Positions 26,025 through 34,773 of a stretch of 64,000 bases of DNA are shown piece after piece (the first letter of the stretch is position 1; every line of letters begins with the position of its first letter). Under the pieces are notes generated by a model, which was given only the letters and a program-made list of their open reading frames with translations, did no database searches and had not been told where the DNA came from. This stretch comes from Suilimivivens aceti (GTDB taxonomy: Bacteria; Bacillota; Clostridia; Lachnospirales; Lachnospiraceae), in assembly GCF_025567405.1 (NCBI RefSeq), contig NZ_JAOQKJ010000007.1, forward strand, positions 124,001-188,000, given 5' to 3'. The position numbers and the translations under genes were made by a program.

Positions 26025-27317
26025 ATGGAACAGTATGCAATCAAGGGCGGCAATCCTCTGGTTGGCGAGGTAGAGATCGGCGGTGCGAAGAATGCGGCAC
26101 TTGCGATCCTTGCGGCAGCAGCCATGACGGAAGAAACCGTAGTGATAGAAAATGTGCCGGATCTCCGTGACACAGCGGCAATGCTGGAAGCCATGGAAAG
26201 CATAGGCATCAGAATAGAGAAGCTGGACAGACATACAGTAAAGATTAATGCAGGCATGATTGAAAGTCTGGTCGTTGAGGACGACAGTATTAAGAAGATC
26301 AGGGCCTCTTATTATTTTTTGGGGGCACTTCTTGGTAAGTTCAAGAAGGCGGAGGTGGCACTTCCCGGCGGATGCAATATCGGGCTCAGGCCCATTGACC
26401 AGCATATCAAGGGATTCCGTGCACTTGGTGCTGATGTAAGGATCGAGAGAGGACTTGTCATCACTGAAGCAGACAGACTTGTGGGAAGCCATATTTATCT
26501 GGATGTAGTTACTGTAGGCGCTACCATTAATATCATGATGGCGGCAGCGATGGCAGAAGGTCAGACGATCATTGAAAATGCAGCCAAAGAACCTCATGTA
26601 GTAGATGTGGCCAATTTCCTGAACAGTATGGGAGCTTCTATTAAAGGAGCAGGTACAGATGTGATCAGGATCAAGGGAGTAAAGGCGCTTCATGGTACGG
26701 AATACGCAATTATTCCGGATCAGATCGAGGCCGGAACCTTTATGTTTGCAGCTGCAGTGACAAGAGGAGATGTTACTGTAAAGAATGTCATTCCCAAGCA
26801 CCTGGAGTCCATCAGTGCAAAGCTGATAGAGATCGGCTGTGAAGTGGAGGAATCTGATGATGCGGTCAGAGTAGTTGCAAGCAAGCCACTGACCCATACT
26901 CATGTCAAGACACTTCCCTATCCCGGATTTCCAACAGATATGCAGCCGCAGATCACCATGGCACTTGGATTATCCAAAGGCACCAGCATTGTAACAGAGA
27001 GTATTTTTGAAAACCGTTTCAAATATGTGGATGAGCTGACCCGGATGGGAGCCAATATTAAGGTAGAGAGCAACACAGCGATCATTGATGGCGTACAGAA
27101 GTACACCGGTGCAAGCCTTACTGCACCAGATCTCCGTGCAGGTGCAGCACTTGTGACGGCGGCACTTGCAGCAGAGGGTGTTTCTACGATTGATGATATT
27201 AAATTTATTGAAAGAGGATATGAGGATTTCCCTGAAAAGCTGCAGAGCCTTGGCGCACAGATCGAAAAGGTTGTAACAGAGAGAGAGCTGCAGAAATTCC
27301 GCCTGAAGATCGGGTGA
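26025..27317 (+). CDS. murA: UDP-N-acetylglucosamine 1-carboxyvinyltransferase
   Basis: This 430-residue protein performs the first committed step of peptidoglycan synthesis, transferring enolpyruvate from PEP to UDP-GlcNAc. GGAKNAALAILAAA holds the catalytic Lys and Asn. ALPGGCNIGLRPIDQH carries the active-site cysteine (residue 117), the target of fosfomycin; some bacteria have Asp here. The C-terminal RAGAALVTAALAAEG block is conserved. Its stop overlaps an in-frame GTG of the next gene region, but that gene more likely starts at 27341. Confidence 0.95.
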   Translation: MEQYAIKGGNPLVGEVEIGGAKNAALAILAAAAMTEETVVIENVPDLRDTAAMLEAMESIGIRIEKLDRHTVKINAGMIESLVVEDDSIKKIRASYYFLGALLGKFKKAEVALPGGCNIGLRPIDQHIKGFRALGADVRIERGLVITEADRLVGSHIYLDVVTVGATINIMMAAAMAEGQTIIENAAKEPHVVDVANFLNSMGASIKGAGTDVIRIKGVKALHGTEYAIIPDQIEAGTFMFAAAVTRGDVTVKNVIPKHLESISAKLIEIGCEVEESDDAVRVVASKPLTHTHVKTLPYPGFPTDMQPQITMALGLSKGTSIVTESIFENRFKYVDELTRMGANIKVESNTAIIDGVQKYTGASLTAPDLRAGAALVTAALAAEGVSTIDDIKFIERGYEDFPEKLQSLGAQIEKVVTERELQKFRLKIG

Positions 27318-27340
27318 ATTCTATATCCGGAGGAACCATT

Positions 27341-28090
27341 TTGAAAACAGTATCTTTGATCCTTACTACCTATAACAGTGGGAAAAATCTTGCTTCAACC
27401 CTGGAGAGCATCGAGAAGCAGGATTATCCTGATATAGAGGTAAATATCAAGGACGGCGGTTCGACAGATGACACTATAAAAATGATTAAAGAATACAAAG
27501 AGAGGAGCAGATACCTGGTGAACTGGGTATCCAGATCTGATGAGGGCATTTATGATGCCATGAATCAGGGCTATGCTCTTTCTAGTGGTGATATTATTGT
27601 ATTCTTTAATGATTTTTTTTTATGTCATGATGCTGTATCCAAAATGGCGGCTCTGATCGAAGGAGATACCGGCTGCGTCGGAGCACATGCAGACCTTATT
27701 TATGCTGACGGAGAAAAAATCGTCAGATACTGGAAGATGGGGCCGCAGAAGAGCCTGTATGCCGGCTGGATGCCAGGTCATCCTACGCTCTTCCTGAAAA
27801 GGGAGGTCTATGAGAACTATGGTCTTTATAAGACCGAATACAGGATCGCTGCAGACTATGAATTCATGATCCGCTTTCTGAAGGATGGCCGGAACCGTCT
27901 TGCTTATCTTCCGGAGAATATTATCCGCATGTACTACGGGGGAACCAGCACCTCCAGTACGGGCAGCTATCTGGCATCCCTGAAGGAGGGACACCAGGCA
28001 CTGAAGGAGAACGGTCTCCGGTTTGCTTTCGTGATCGACGTGCTCCGTACCCTGCGGGTGCTGCTTCAGTTTGTGAAGCGGCCTTCGTGA
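27341..28090 (+). CDS. orphan GT2 glycosyltransferase (WcaE-like)
   Basis: This 249-residue protein has SLILTTYNSGKNLAST, IKDGGSTDDTIKM and DEGIYDAMNQGYALSSGD, the same type as the enzyme at 9540-10337. FFNDFFLCHD replaces the usual DxD. The TTG start at 27341 has GGAGG seven bases upstream; a GTG at 27314 would overlap murA and has no ribosome site. It sits directly behind murA, away from the glycan cluster, so it may decorate a wall polymer, but this is only context. Confidence 0.85.
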   Translation: MKTVSLILTTYNSGKNLASTLESIEKQDYPDIEVNIKDGGSTDDTIKMIKEYKERSRYLVNWVSRSDEGIYDAMNQGYALSSGDIIVFFNDFFLCHDAVSKMAALIEGDTGCVGAHADLIYADGEKIVRYWKMGPQKSLYAGWMPGHPTLFLKREVYENYGLYKTEYRIAADYEFMIRFLKDGRNRLAYLPENIIRMYYGGTSTSSTGSYLASLKEGHQALKENGLRFAFVIDVLRTLRVLLQFVKRPS

Positions 28091-28141
28091 AGCCTCCCTG
28101 CAGACGATTTCTGACAGAGTATGTCAAAATAAAACAAACCA

Positions 28142-28801
28142 TCATACCAGGTGGTAGGTTTCTTTTAAATAGGGAATAATATCTGAGATGCAGGAATAAA
28201 TGCGGAATGCTTTTTCCTGCATTTCTTTATCGGGGGCAATCTGATCCGGAACCATAATCGGAATAAAGTCTCCATTATGGGCAGCCCGGATCCCGTTGTA
28301 GGAGTCCTCACAGACATAACAGTGGGAAGGCGGTGTGTTAAGCCTTCTGGAAGCCTCTAAAAAGATATCCGGGTATGGCTTGGATCTTTCTACTTCGTTG
28401 CCGCACACGATCGTATCAAAGCGGTGCAGCAGATTTTCCTTTGACAAAAGGGCAGATGCAACTTCTCTGTGGCTGGAGGTTGCAACTGCCTTTTTGATAT
28501 GGTGGTCATCCAGAAAATCCAGAAGCGTAAGGACACCTCCTTTAATGCCTGCACCATGGGCAGAAACATACCTTACGATCTCTTCATCAATATGGCTGTT
28601 GATCTCCTTGATTGGCTGATCAGGATATTTGGCAGAGAGATACGAGATGATCGCAGCGTTGGATTTTCCGACAACGTGCAGATAATCGTCATCAGCTTCC
28701 TGCTCGCTTATGAAATTATAGACAATCGGCCAGACCTTTCTTGCAATAGTTTCTGTATCCAAAATCAGTCCATCCATGTCAAAAATAAAAGAAAATTGCA
28801 T
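28142..28801 (-). CDS. HAD-superfamily phosphatase, beta-phosphoglucomutase-like
   Basis: This 219-residue protein has FIFDMDGLILDTET as nucleophile motif, a helical cap, ATSSH, a lysine in VERSKPYPDIF, and VCEDSYNGIRAA. It resembles the protein at 2113-2781. GGAGG is close to the ATG. It is transcribed divergently from the DeoR regulator and shares the operator-rich intergenic region, so it may dephosphorylate a sugar phosphate of the adjacent pathway. Confidence 0.9.
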   Translation of the reverse strand: MQFSFIFDMDGLILDTETIARKVWPIVYNFISEQEADDDYLHVVGKSNAAIISYLSAKYPDQPIKEINSHIDEEIVRYVSAHGAGIKGGVLTLLDFLDDHHIKKAVATSSHREVASALLSKENLLHRFDTIVCGNEVERSKPYPDIFLEASRRLNTPPSHCYVCEDSYNGIRAAHNGDFIPIMVPDQIAPDKEMQEKAFRIYSCISDIIPYLKETYHLV

Positions 28802-28858
28802 AAATACCTCCGTTTACTATGAATTTTGCAATATTTGAGTTAAAATCTATCATATACT

Positions 28859-28887
28859 ATCATAAACAATCATGCTGGATATTGCAA
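28859..28887 (-). promoter_or_regulatory. promoter of the divergent HAD phosphatase gene
   Basis: Read on the minus strand: -35 TTGCAA (28882-28887), 17-bp spacer, -10 TATGAT (28859-28864). The -35 lies within the repeat-rich operator region. Confidence 0.6.
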
Positions 28888-28940
28888 TAGTTTGAAAGAA
28901 TTTGAAAGTATTTAAAATAAAATATTGCAAAAGATTGCAA
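28882..28940. repeat. 10-bp phased repeats, candidate DeoR operator
   Basis: Five consecutive 10-base units from 28891 to 28940 follow a pattern: two TTTGAAAG units at 28891 and 28901, a degenerate TTTAAAAT at 28911, then TTGCAA at 28925 and 28935. More TTGCAA copies occur at 28826 and 28882. One-turn phasing next to a DeoR-family gene suggests a multi-site operator. Two TTGCAA copies also act as -35 elements, so part of the repetition is promoter sequence. Confidence 0.5.
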
Positions 28941-28953
28941 TGTGTGATAAATT
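28925..28953 (+). promoter_or_regulatory. promoter of the DeoR-led sugar operon
   Basis: -35 TTGCAA (28925-28930), 17-bp spacer, -10 TAAATT (28948-28953) with TG one base upstream. It overlaps the phased repeats, which fits autoregulation. Confidence 0.6.
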
Positions 28954-28977
28954 AAACTCAAGAAAGGAAAACAAAAC

Positions 28978-29757
28978 ATGGTACAAACAAACAATTCAAT
29001 ACCAGCAGGACGTCAGCAGAGGATCATGGATTTCTTATCTGTAAATGACAGCATCTCTATCAAGGAGGCAGCAGAGCTCTGCAATGTGTCAGAGGCGACA
29101 GCAAGAAGAGACCTGGATGATATGGCACTCACAGATCTTGTAGAGAGAACCCATGGAGGAGCGATTCTTCACCGGGGAACCGGCTTTGAGGCGATCCACT
29201 CCGAGAAACAGACCGTCATGATACCGGAAAAGAAGAAAATAGCCAAAGCAGCTGCTGAGCTGGTAAGGGATGGAGACAGTATCTTCCTTGATTCCGGAAC
29301 AACCGCTTGTGTGCTGGCAGAGCAGTTGTCAACAGTGAAACGTCTGACTATCGTAACGAACAATCTGGACATTGCATATGCTGCAAAAATGGATCCGAGT
29401 TCCACGATGATCGTAACCGGTGGTTTCAGACGGGATGGCTACAATGTGCTGGTCGGAGATATAGGAGAAGAATTCATCAAAAAGCTGTACGTGGACATTG
29501 CCTTTCTGGGAGCCGATGCAGTCAATGTAGAGAAAGGAGTATTCAACTCAAACTTTCTGGAGATCGGAATCAAAAAGAGTATTCTGAACTGTGGAAAGAA
29601 GAGGGTCATGATCTCTGACTGCAGTAAATTTTCGAAGAAAGCACTTGCGAAGGTTTGTGACATCGAAGATTTTGACTGTATTATCACAGACGAAGGCATC
29701 GGGGAGGAAAAACGAAAAGTATTGGAAGAAAAGATACCACGGCTGATCGTGGTATAA
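28978..29757 (+). CDS. DeoR-family transcriptional regulator
   Basis: This is a 259-residue protein. The N-terminal winged helix (about 10-65; RQQRIMDFL, IKEAAELCNVSEATARRDLD, HGGAIL) is followed by the DeoR-C sugar-phosphate sensor, an ISOCOT fold with IFLDSGTTACVLAEQL and the C-terminal DCIITDEG. It probably represses the operon it heads and releases it on binding a phosphorylated sugar from the pathway. AGAAAGGAAAA precedes the ATG. Gene order and promoter repeats make it the local regulator. Confidence 0.92.
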   Translation: MVQTNNSIPAGRQQRIMDFLSVNDSISIKEAAELCNVSEATARRDLDDMALTDLVERTHGGAILHRGTGFEAIHSEKQTVMIPEKKKIAKAAAELVRDGDSIFLDSGTTACVLAEQLSTVKRLTIVTNNLDIAYAAKMDPSSTMIVTGGFRRDGYNVLVGDIGEEFIKKLYVDIAFLGADAVNVEKGVFNSNFLEIGIKKSILNCGKKRVMISDCSKFSKKALAKVCDIEDFDCIITDEGIGEEKRKVLEEKIPRLIVV

Positions 29758-29769
29758 GAAAGGAAGGTT

Positions 29770-30576
29770 ATGAGCTGGTTAAAAGAAGTCATCGGAACAG
29801 AAAAGGCAATTATTGCCATGCTGCATATGCAGCCCATGCCCGGAGATCCTTATTTTGATAAAGCGAAAGGAATGAAATGGGTAATTGAAAAGGCAAGGGA
29901 GGATCTGGATGCCCTGCAGGAGGGTGGCGTAGATGCCATTATGTTTAGTAACGAATACAGTCTTCCTTACCTGACAGATGTTAAGAAGGAAACAGTAGCA
30001 GCCATGGCGAGAGTCATTGGTGAGCTTCAGCCGGAGATCAGGATTCCTTATGGAGTCAATGTGTTATGGGATCCGAAAGCATCCCTGGATCTGGCAGCCG
30101 CAACAGATGCGAAATTCATCAGAGAGATCTTTACCGGTGTTTATGCCAGTGATTTTGGAATCTGGGATACCAATTGTGGTGAGACCGTCAGACATCAGAG
30201 AGCTATCGGTGCAGAAAATGTAAAGCTGTTATTCAATATCGTACCGGAGGCAGCAGCCTATCTTGCAGCACGTGATATTAAGCAGATTGCCAAATCAACA
30301 GTATTTAACTGCAGACCGGATGCCCTCTGCGTATCAGGACTGACTGCAGGAAGCGCAACGGATGCGGGAATTCTGGATGAGGTAAAGAAGACGGTTCCGG
30401 ATACGGTAGTGCTTGCTAATACTGGCTGCAGGATCGATACTATCGAAAAGCTTCTTCAGATTGCAGATGGTGCAGTGGTTGGAACAACGTTTAAATATGA
30501 TGGTAAGTTCGAGAATCAGGTGGACCGTACACGTGTCAAGGCATTTATGGATGTGGTTAAAAAGACGAGAAGCTAG
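29770..30576 (+). CDS. BtpA/SgcQ-family protein
   Basis: This 268-residue protein has IIAMLHMQPMPGDP at the N-terminus, EGGVDAIMFSNEYSLPYL, and a C-terminal TVLANTGCRIDTIEKLL plus GAVVGTTFKYDGKFENQVD. The family has a predicted TIM-barrel fold, is found in sugar operons (SgcQ) and is named after BtpA of cyanobacterial photosystem I biogenesis. Its reaction is not established. In this operon an aldolase- or epimerase-like role on a sugar phosphate is plausible inference. AGGAAGG lies before the ATG. Confidence 0.88.
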   Translation: MSWLKEVIGTEKAIIAMLHMQPMPGDPYFDKAKGMKWVIEKAREDLDALQEGGVDAIMFSNEYSLPYLTDVKKETVAAMARVIGELQPEIRIPYGVNVLWDPKASLDLAAATDAKFIREIFTGVYASDFGIWDTNCGETVRHQRAIGAENVKLLFNIVPEAAAYLAARDIKQIAKSTVFNCRPDALCVSGLTAGSATDAGILDEVKKTVPDTVVLANTGCRIDTIEKLLQIADGAVVGTTFKYDGKFENQVDRTRVKAFMDVVKKTRS

Positions 30577-30602
30577 TAAGACAGAAGTGGAAGGAGAAAT
30601 AC

Positions 30603-31217
30603 ATGATTTCAGGAGAAGAAATTTACAAGAGTGCATTACATACCTTTGCCAATGAAGCACATGCCGTAGCGGAGCTGGCAAATACAGTAGATAAGGACAA
30701 CTATATTAAGGCAGTACAGATGATCGCAGAATGCAAGGGCAGGATCATCACAACCGGATGCGGTACATCAGGTGCCTGTGCAAAGAAGGTATCCCAGGTA
30801 TTTAACTGTGTGGACAGGGCTTCCCAGTTTTTAAATCCTGCAGATGCACCCCATGGTGATTATGGTATGATCCGTGAAGGAGATATCATTATTATTATTT
30901 CCAAAGGCGGTAAGACAACAGAAATGATCAATCTGATCCCCGTTGCAAAGCTTCGCGGGGCGAAGATCATTACAGTAACAGAAAATCCGGATTCTCCGAT
31001 CGCTAAAGAAAGCGACCTGAATCTGATCCTTCATACAGGACCGGAGGCATGTCCTTACCAGTGTCTTTCCACCACATCAGTTACAGCTGTATTTGCACTG
31101 TTTGATGCGATTTCCATTGGCTGTATGCTGTATAACGGTATTGACAAGGATTACTTCAAGGTAGTTCATCCTGCTGGCGGTGTCGGAGCTATGCTGGCTG
31201 CGGAGGCAGAGGCATGA
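30603..31217 (+). CDS. SIS-domain sugar-phosphate isomerase (KpsF/GutQ-like)
   Basis: This 204-residue single SIS domain has RIITTGCGTSGACAKKV, IIIISKGGKTTEMINLIP (phosphosugar-binding serine replaced by lysine/glycine-rich SKGGKT) and KIITVTENPDSPIAKESD. It ends in VVHPAGGVGAML. Unlike KpsF it has no CBS pair. It likely isomerises a keto/aldo sugar phosphate. It overlaps the next gene by four bases. Confidence 0.88.
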   Translation: MISGEEIYKSALHTFANEAHAVAELANTVDKDNYIKAVQMIAECKGRIITTGCGTSGACAKKVSQVFNCVDRASQFLNPADAPHGDYGMIREGDIIIIISKGGKTTEMINLIPVAKLRGAKIITVTENPDSPIAKESDLNLILHTGPEACPYQCLSTTSVTAVFALFDAISIGCMLYNGIDKDYFKVVHPAGGVGAMLAAEAEA

Positions 31218-31939
31218 AACTGATCGTTACGGAAAGCTATGAAGAAAGCAGCCGTGTGGCAGCAGATCTTTACAAAAATGTCATTGAGCATAAAAGAAAT
31301 GCGCTGATAGGGCTCGCAACAGGAAGTACGCCGATTGGAATGTATGAATGTCTGGTCGATGACTATAAAAGGGGACTGATTGATTTTTCAGAGATCAGAA
31401 CCGTAAACCTGGATGAATATGAAGGACTGGCAAGAGACCATGACCAGAGCTTTGGTTATTTCATGGATCAGCACTTTTTTTCAAAAGTGAACCTGAAGGA
31501 AGAAAATATCTTTCTGGTAGATGGTGCGGCGGATGCAGCGAAACAGGAAAAAAGATTCAATGATTTTCTGAAGGATAATAAGATCGATATTCAGATACTG
31601 GGAATCGGCAATAATGGACATATTGGATTTAATGAGCCGGACAGCTATTTTACGGCATCTGCACACAAGGTAGAACTGGCAGAGGAAACGATCAAGGCAA
31701 ATGCAAGGTTCTTTGAAAAGGAATCAGACGTGCCAAGAAGTGCCATTACCATGGGTATGTATGGAATTGCTACCGCAGCGAAGGTAATACTGGTGGCAAC
31801 CGGAGCAGCAAAAGCCCCGGCGATCAAGAAACTGTTGGAAAGTGATCATGTGGATCCGCAGCTTCCCTGCAGCATCCTTCATATCTGTGAGGATGCAACA
31901 GTGATTGTTGATAAGGATCTGTATGAACTGACGAAGTAG
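31214..31939 (+). CDS. nagB: glucosamine-6-phosphate deaminase-like protein
   Basis: This 241-residue protein has IGLATGSTPIGMYE, the catalytic-aspartate loop VNLDEYEGLARDHDQSF and GNNGHIGFNEPD with the catalytic His. NagB converts GlcN-6-P to fructose-6-P and ammonia. It is translationally coupled to the SIS gene and lies in a kinase/ABC operon, so the true substrate may be another amino-sugar phosphate; the symbol is by family only. Confidence 0.88.
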   Translation: MKLIVTESYEESSRVAADLYKNVIEHKRNALIGLATGSTPIGMYECLVDDYKRGLIDFSEIRTVNLDEYEGLARDHDQSFGYFMDQHFFSKVNLKEENIFLVDGAADAAKQEKRFNDFLKDNKIDIQILGIGNNGHIGFNEPDSYFTASAHKVELAEETIKANARFFEKESDVPRSAITMGMYGIATAAKVILVATGAAKAPAIKKLLESDHVDPQLPCSILHICEDATVIVDKDLYELTK

Positions 31940-31949
31940 GCATAAAAGT

Positions 31950-33602
31950 ATGGGAAGTTACGCATTTGGTTTTGATTTTGGAACGCTGTCCTGCAGAGGG
32001 ATTGCCATTGATCTGGAAACCGGACAGGTGGCAGCGACAGCAGAAGAAAAATATGCACATGGTGTGATCAATGGGAAAATGTATCATGCAGATATTCCTC
32101 TGCAGAAGGACTGGAATCTGCAGGATCCCATGGACTGGCTGTTCTGTATCTGCCAGATCTCAAAAAGGATGCTGAAGGATGGTAATATCAGACCGGAAGA
32201 GGTAAAAAGCATAGGTACAGATTTTACGAGCTGTACGCTGCTTCCTGTAAAAAAGGATGGAACGCCTTTGTGTGAGCTGGCAGAGTTCCGGGATAAGCCA
32301 AATGCCTGGCCTAAGCTCTGGAAGCATCATGGGGCACAGAAATATGCAGAGGAAATTGAAGCGTATGCAAAGGAGCATACTACCTGGCTGAAGGATTATT
32401 TCGGCGGAGCGGTTTCCTCAGAATGGGTATTTCCAAAGCTTCTGCAGGTGCTCAGGGAGAATCCGGAAATATATGATGCAGCAGATTATTTTATGGAAGC
32501 TGTGGATTATATCGTAATGGCTCTGACCGGAAGGGTAACAAGGTGCAGTGCAGCACTGGGGGTTAACTGCTTCTGGGTAAAGGGGCAGGGATATCCTGAT
32601 CCGGAGTTCCTTAAGGCTATTGATCCCGGTCTTACAGATGTTACAGAAACAAAGCTGGCAGGGGAGATCCTTACCGTAGGAGATCCTGCCGGACATCTTA
32701 CAGAGGATATGGCTGCACGGATGGGGCTCACCACAGAGGCAGTAGTAGCAGCAGGACACAGTGACGGAGCAGTGGCAGGATGCGGCGCTGGTGTAACAGA
32801 AAGCGGAAGTATGATACTGGTAATGGGAACCAGTACCTGTCATCAGATGATGTACAAGGACTACCATGCATTTGAAGGGCTGTGCTCGATCGCTGCAGAT
32901 GGTATGGTGCCTGGGCTCTATGGATATGAGTCAGGACAGCCTGCCACAGGAGATATTTTTCAGTGGTTTGCAGATACGGGGGTACCGGAAAGATATTACC
33001 GGGAAGCAGAAGAGAAAAAGCAAAGTATTTTACAGTACTTAGGTGAGCTTGCTGCTAAGATAGAACCGGGTACAACGGGGTTGGTAGCACTGGACTGGTT
33101 CAATGGAAACAGAAGTATCCTTTCCAATTATAATCTGTCCGGACTTATCGTAGGTCTTACACTGGATACCAGAACAGAAGAAATCTACCGTACACTGGTA
33201 GAGGCCAATATATTTGGTTCCAAAAGAATCCTGGATAATTACGAAGAGAATGGTGTTCCGATTTCCTATATCTATGCGGTAGGTGGGATCGCCAGAAAGA
33301 GCCCCTGGATCATGCAGATGTGTGCGGATGCTTTTGGAAAAGAAGTGATCGTGCCGCTTGTTGATAATGTACCGGCTCACGGGGCGGCGGTATGCGGGGC
33401 AGTAGCCCTTGGAAAAGAAGGAAAGGGAGAGGGCTTTGCTACCTTTAAGGAAGCGACAGAGGTCATGATCCCGAAGGACAGACAGGTTTATAGACCGGAT
33501 GCAGAAAAGACGAAGGCTTATGCAAAGGTCTATGAAGCTTATAAGAAACTATATGATATGTTTGGCAAGGATGATTCTTTTATGAAGAATCTCCGGAAAT
33601 GA
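31950..33602 (+). CDS. FGGY-family sugar kinase, ribulokinase-like
   Basis: This 550-residue protein has FGFDFGTLSCRGIAID as phosphate-1 motif, SIGTDFTSCTLLP, AGHSDGAVAGCGAGVTESGS and the FGGY signature region VGGIARKSPWIMQMCADAFG. Length and the DFGTLS variant place it with AraB-type ribulokinases. It phosphorylates a keto-pentose or related sugar entering through the ABC importer. It follows the deaminase gene after ten bases with only a weak ribosome site, and the binding-protein gene follows closely. Confidence 0.88.
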   Translation: MGSYAFGFDFGTLSCRGIAIDLETGQVAATAEEKYAHGVINGKMYHADIPLQKDWNLQDPMDWLFCICQISKRMLKDGNIRPEEVKSIGTDFTSCTLLPVKKDGTPLCELAEFRDKPNAWPKLWKHHGAQKYAEEIEAYAKEHTTWLKDYFGGAVSSEWVFPKLLQVLRENPEIYDAADYFMEAVDYIVMALTGRVTRCSAALGVNCFWVKGQGYPDPEFLKAIDPGLTDVTETKLAGEILTVGDPAGHLTEDMAARMGLTTEAVVAAGHSDGAVAGCGAGVTESGSMILVMGTSTCHQMMYKDYHAFEGLCSIAADGMVPGLYGYESGQPATGDIFQWFADTGVPERYYREAEEKKQSILQYLGELAAKIEPGTTGLVALDWFNGNRSILSNYNLSGLIVGLTLDTRTEEIYRTLVEANIFGSKRILDNYEENGVPISYIYAVGGIARKSPWIMQMCADAFGKEVIVPLVDNVPAHGAAVCGAVALGKEGKGEGFATFKEATEVMIPKDRQVYRPDAEKTKAYAKVYEAYKKLYDMFGKDDSFMKNLRK

Positions 33603-33621
33603 GAGCAAAGGAGGAATGCTT

Positions 33622-34680
33622 ATGAAAAAGAAACTGGTAGCACTGTCACTTACACTTGCCATGCTGACTTCAGTGGTTATGGGCTGCGGAGGAAGCAGCA
33701 CAGAAACAGCATCAACAGAAAATGCGGCGACAGAAAATGCGGATGAGACAACGGCCTCTGGAGGTGGTTATACGATCGCCACAGTTGTAAAGGATATGTC
33801 AGATCCATGGGCTCTGCGTCATGAAGAGGGTGTAAAGGAATATGCGGCAGAAACAGGAAATAACTGTTATGCAAAGGGACCTGCAAAGACAGATTCGGCA
33901 GAACAGATCCAGGTGATCGAGCAGCTGATCTCTCAGGATATTGATGCCCTGTGCGTTGTCCCGATTGATCCGGAAGCATGTACACCTGTACTGCAGAAGG
34001 CAAGAGATAAGGGTATTGTAGTGATCACCCATGAAGCAGAAGGCTTTGAGGCATGTGATTATGATCTGGAAGCTTTCAATAATAAGGAATATGGCGAAGC
34101 CATGATGGATGAGCTTGCCAAGGCTATGAATTATGAAGGAAAATATGTGACCATGGTTGCGTTCCTTTCCTCTGTATCCCACAATGACTGGATGGATGCA
34201 GCAGTAGCACATCAGAAGGAAGCATATCCCAATATGGAGCTGATTCCTGAAGAAAGACTGGAATGCGAAGATAACATGAACATGGCTTACGAGAAGGCCA
34301 AGGAAATCATAAAGAAGTACCCGGATATCAAGGGCTTCCTTGGGGCTTCCAGCTATGATCCGCCCGGAGCAGCAAAGGCAATTGACGAGCTTGGCATGAC
34401 AGGTCAGATCTTTGCAGTAGGAACCGGTGTGGCATCTGTATCAGGTCCTTATCTGGAATCCGGATCCAATCCCTGTGTTCTTTGCTGGGATCCTGCTCTT
34501 TCAGGAAAGGCTATGTGCCAGCTGGCAGTAATGGTGCTTAATGGAGAGAAGGATAAGATTCAGACCGGCCTTGATCTTGGTATCGATGGTTATAACAGTG
34601 TCAATGTAAATGGCACAGATATCAGCGGTAATGCGATCCTTGTTATTAATAAGGATAACATGTCTGAATACAAGTTCTAA
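33622..34680 (+). CDS. sugar ABC transporter substrate-binding lipoprotein (RbsB-like)
   Basis: This is a 352-residue protein. The signal peptide ends in a lipobox (SVVMGCGG, lipid-modified Cys about 22) and is followed by a Ser/Thr/Ala-rich linker. A type I periplasmic-binding fold comes next (IATVVKDMSDPWALRH, QDIDALCVVPIDPEACTP, GFLGASSYDPPGAAKAI). It is anchored outside the membrane and delivers a sugar to the importer. The ATG at 33622 has AAAGGAGG at seven bases; the ATG at 33616 is too close to it. Confidence 0.92.
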   Translation: MKKKLVALSLTLAMLTSVVMGCGGSSTETASTENAATENADETTASGGGYTIATVVKDMSDPWALRHEEGVKEYAAETGNNCYAKGPAKTDSAEQIQVIEQLISQDIDALCVVPIDPEACTPVLQKARDKGIVVITHEAEGFEACDYDLEAFNNKEYGEAMMDELAKAMNYEGKYVTMVAFLSSVSHNDWMDAAVAHQKEAYPNMELIPEERLECEDNMNMAYEKAKEIIKKYPDIKGFLGASSYDPPGAAKAIDELGMTGQIFAVGTGVASVSGPYLESGSNPCVLCWDPALSGKAMCQLAVMVLNGEKDKIQTGLDLGIDGYNSVNVNGTDISGNAILVINKDNMSEYKF

Positions 34681-34701
34681 AGAAGACAGTAAGAGAGAAA
34701 C

Positions 34702-34747
34702 ATATAATGCTTGCATATTCCAAAGGCGGGATACGCAAGCATTATAT
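34702..34747 (+). promoter_or_regulatory. intercistronic stem-loop between binding protein and ATPase genes
   Basis: Perfect 13-bp arms (34702-34714 and 34735-34747) extend by six more pairs after one mismatch, with a loop of about six bases. No T run follows. Such hairpins behind a binding-protein gene usually protect its mRNA and lower expression of the downstream ABC genes. Confidence 0.65.
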
Positions 34748-34773
34748 CTCTGAGAGAAAGGTATGGTACGCAA

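Noticed and set aside
28090..28141. possible terminator between the orphan glycosyltransferase and the HAD gene
   Set aside because: Only about five pairs (AAACC/GGTTT) form and the right arm is coding sequence; too weak to list.
28891..28940. short regular repeats that might suggest a CRISPR array
   Set aside because: The units are 10 bases without spacers and lie in a promoter region; they fit an operator, not CRISPR.
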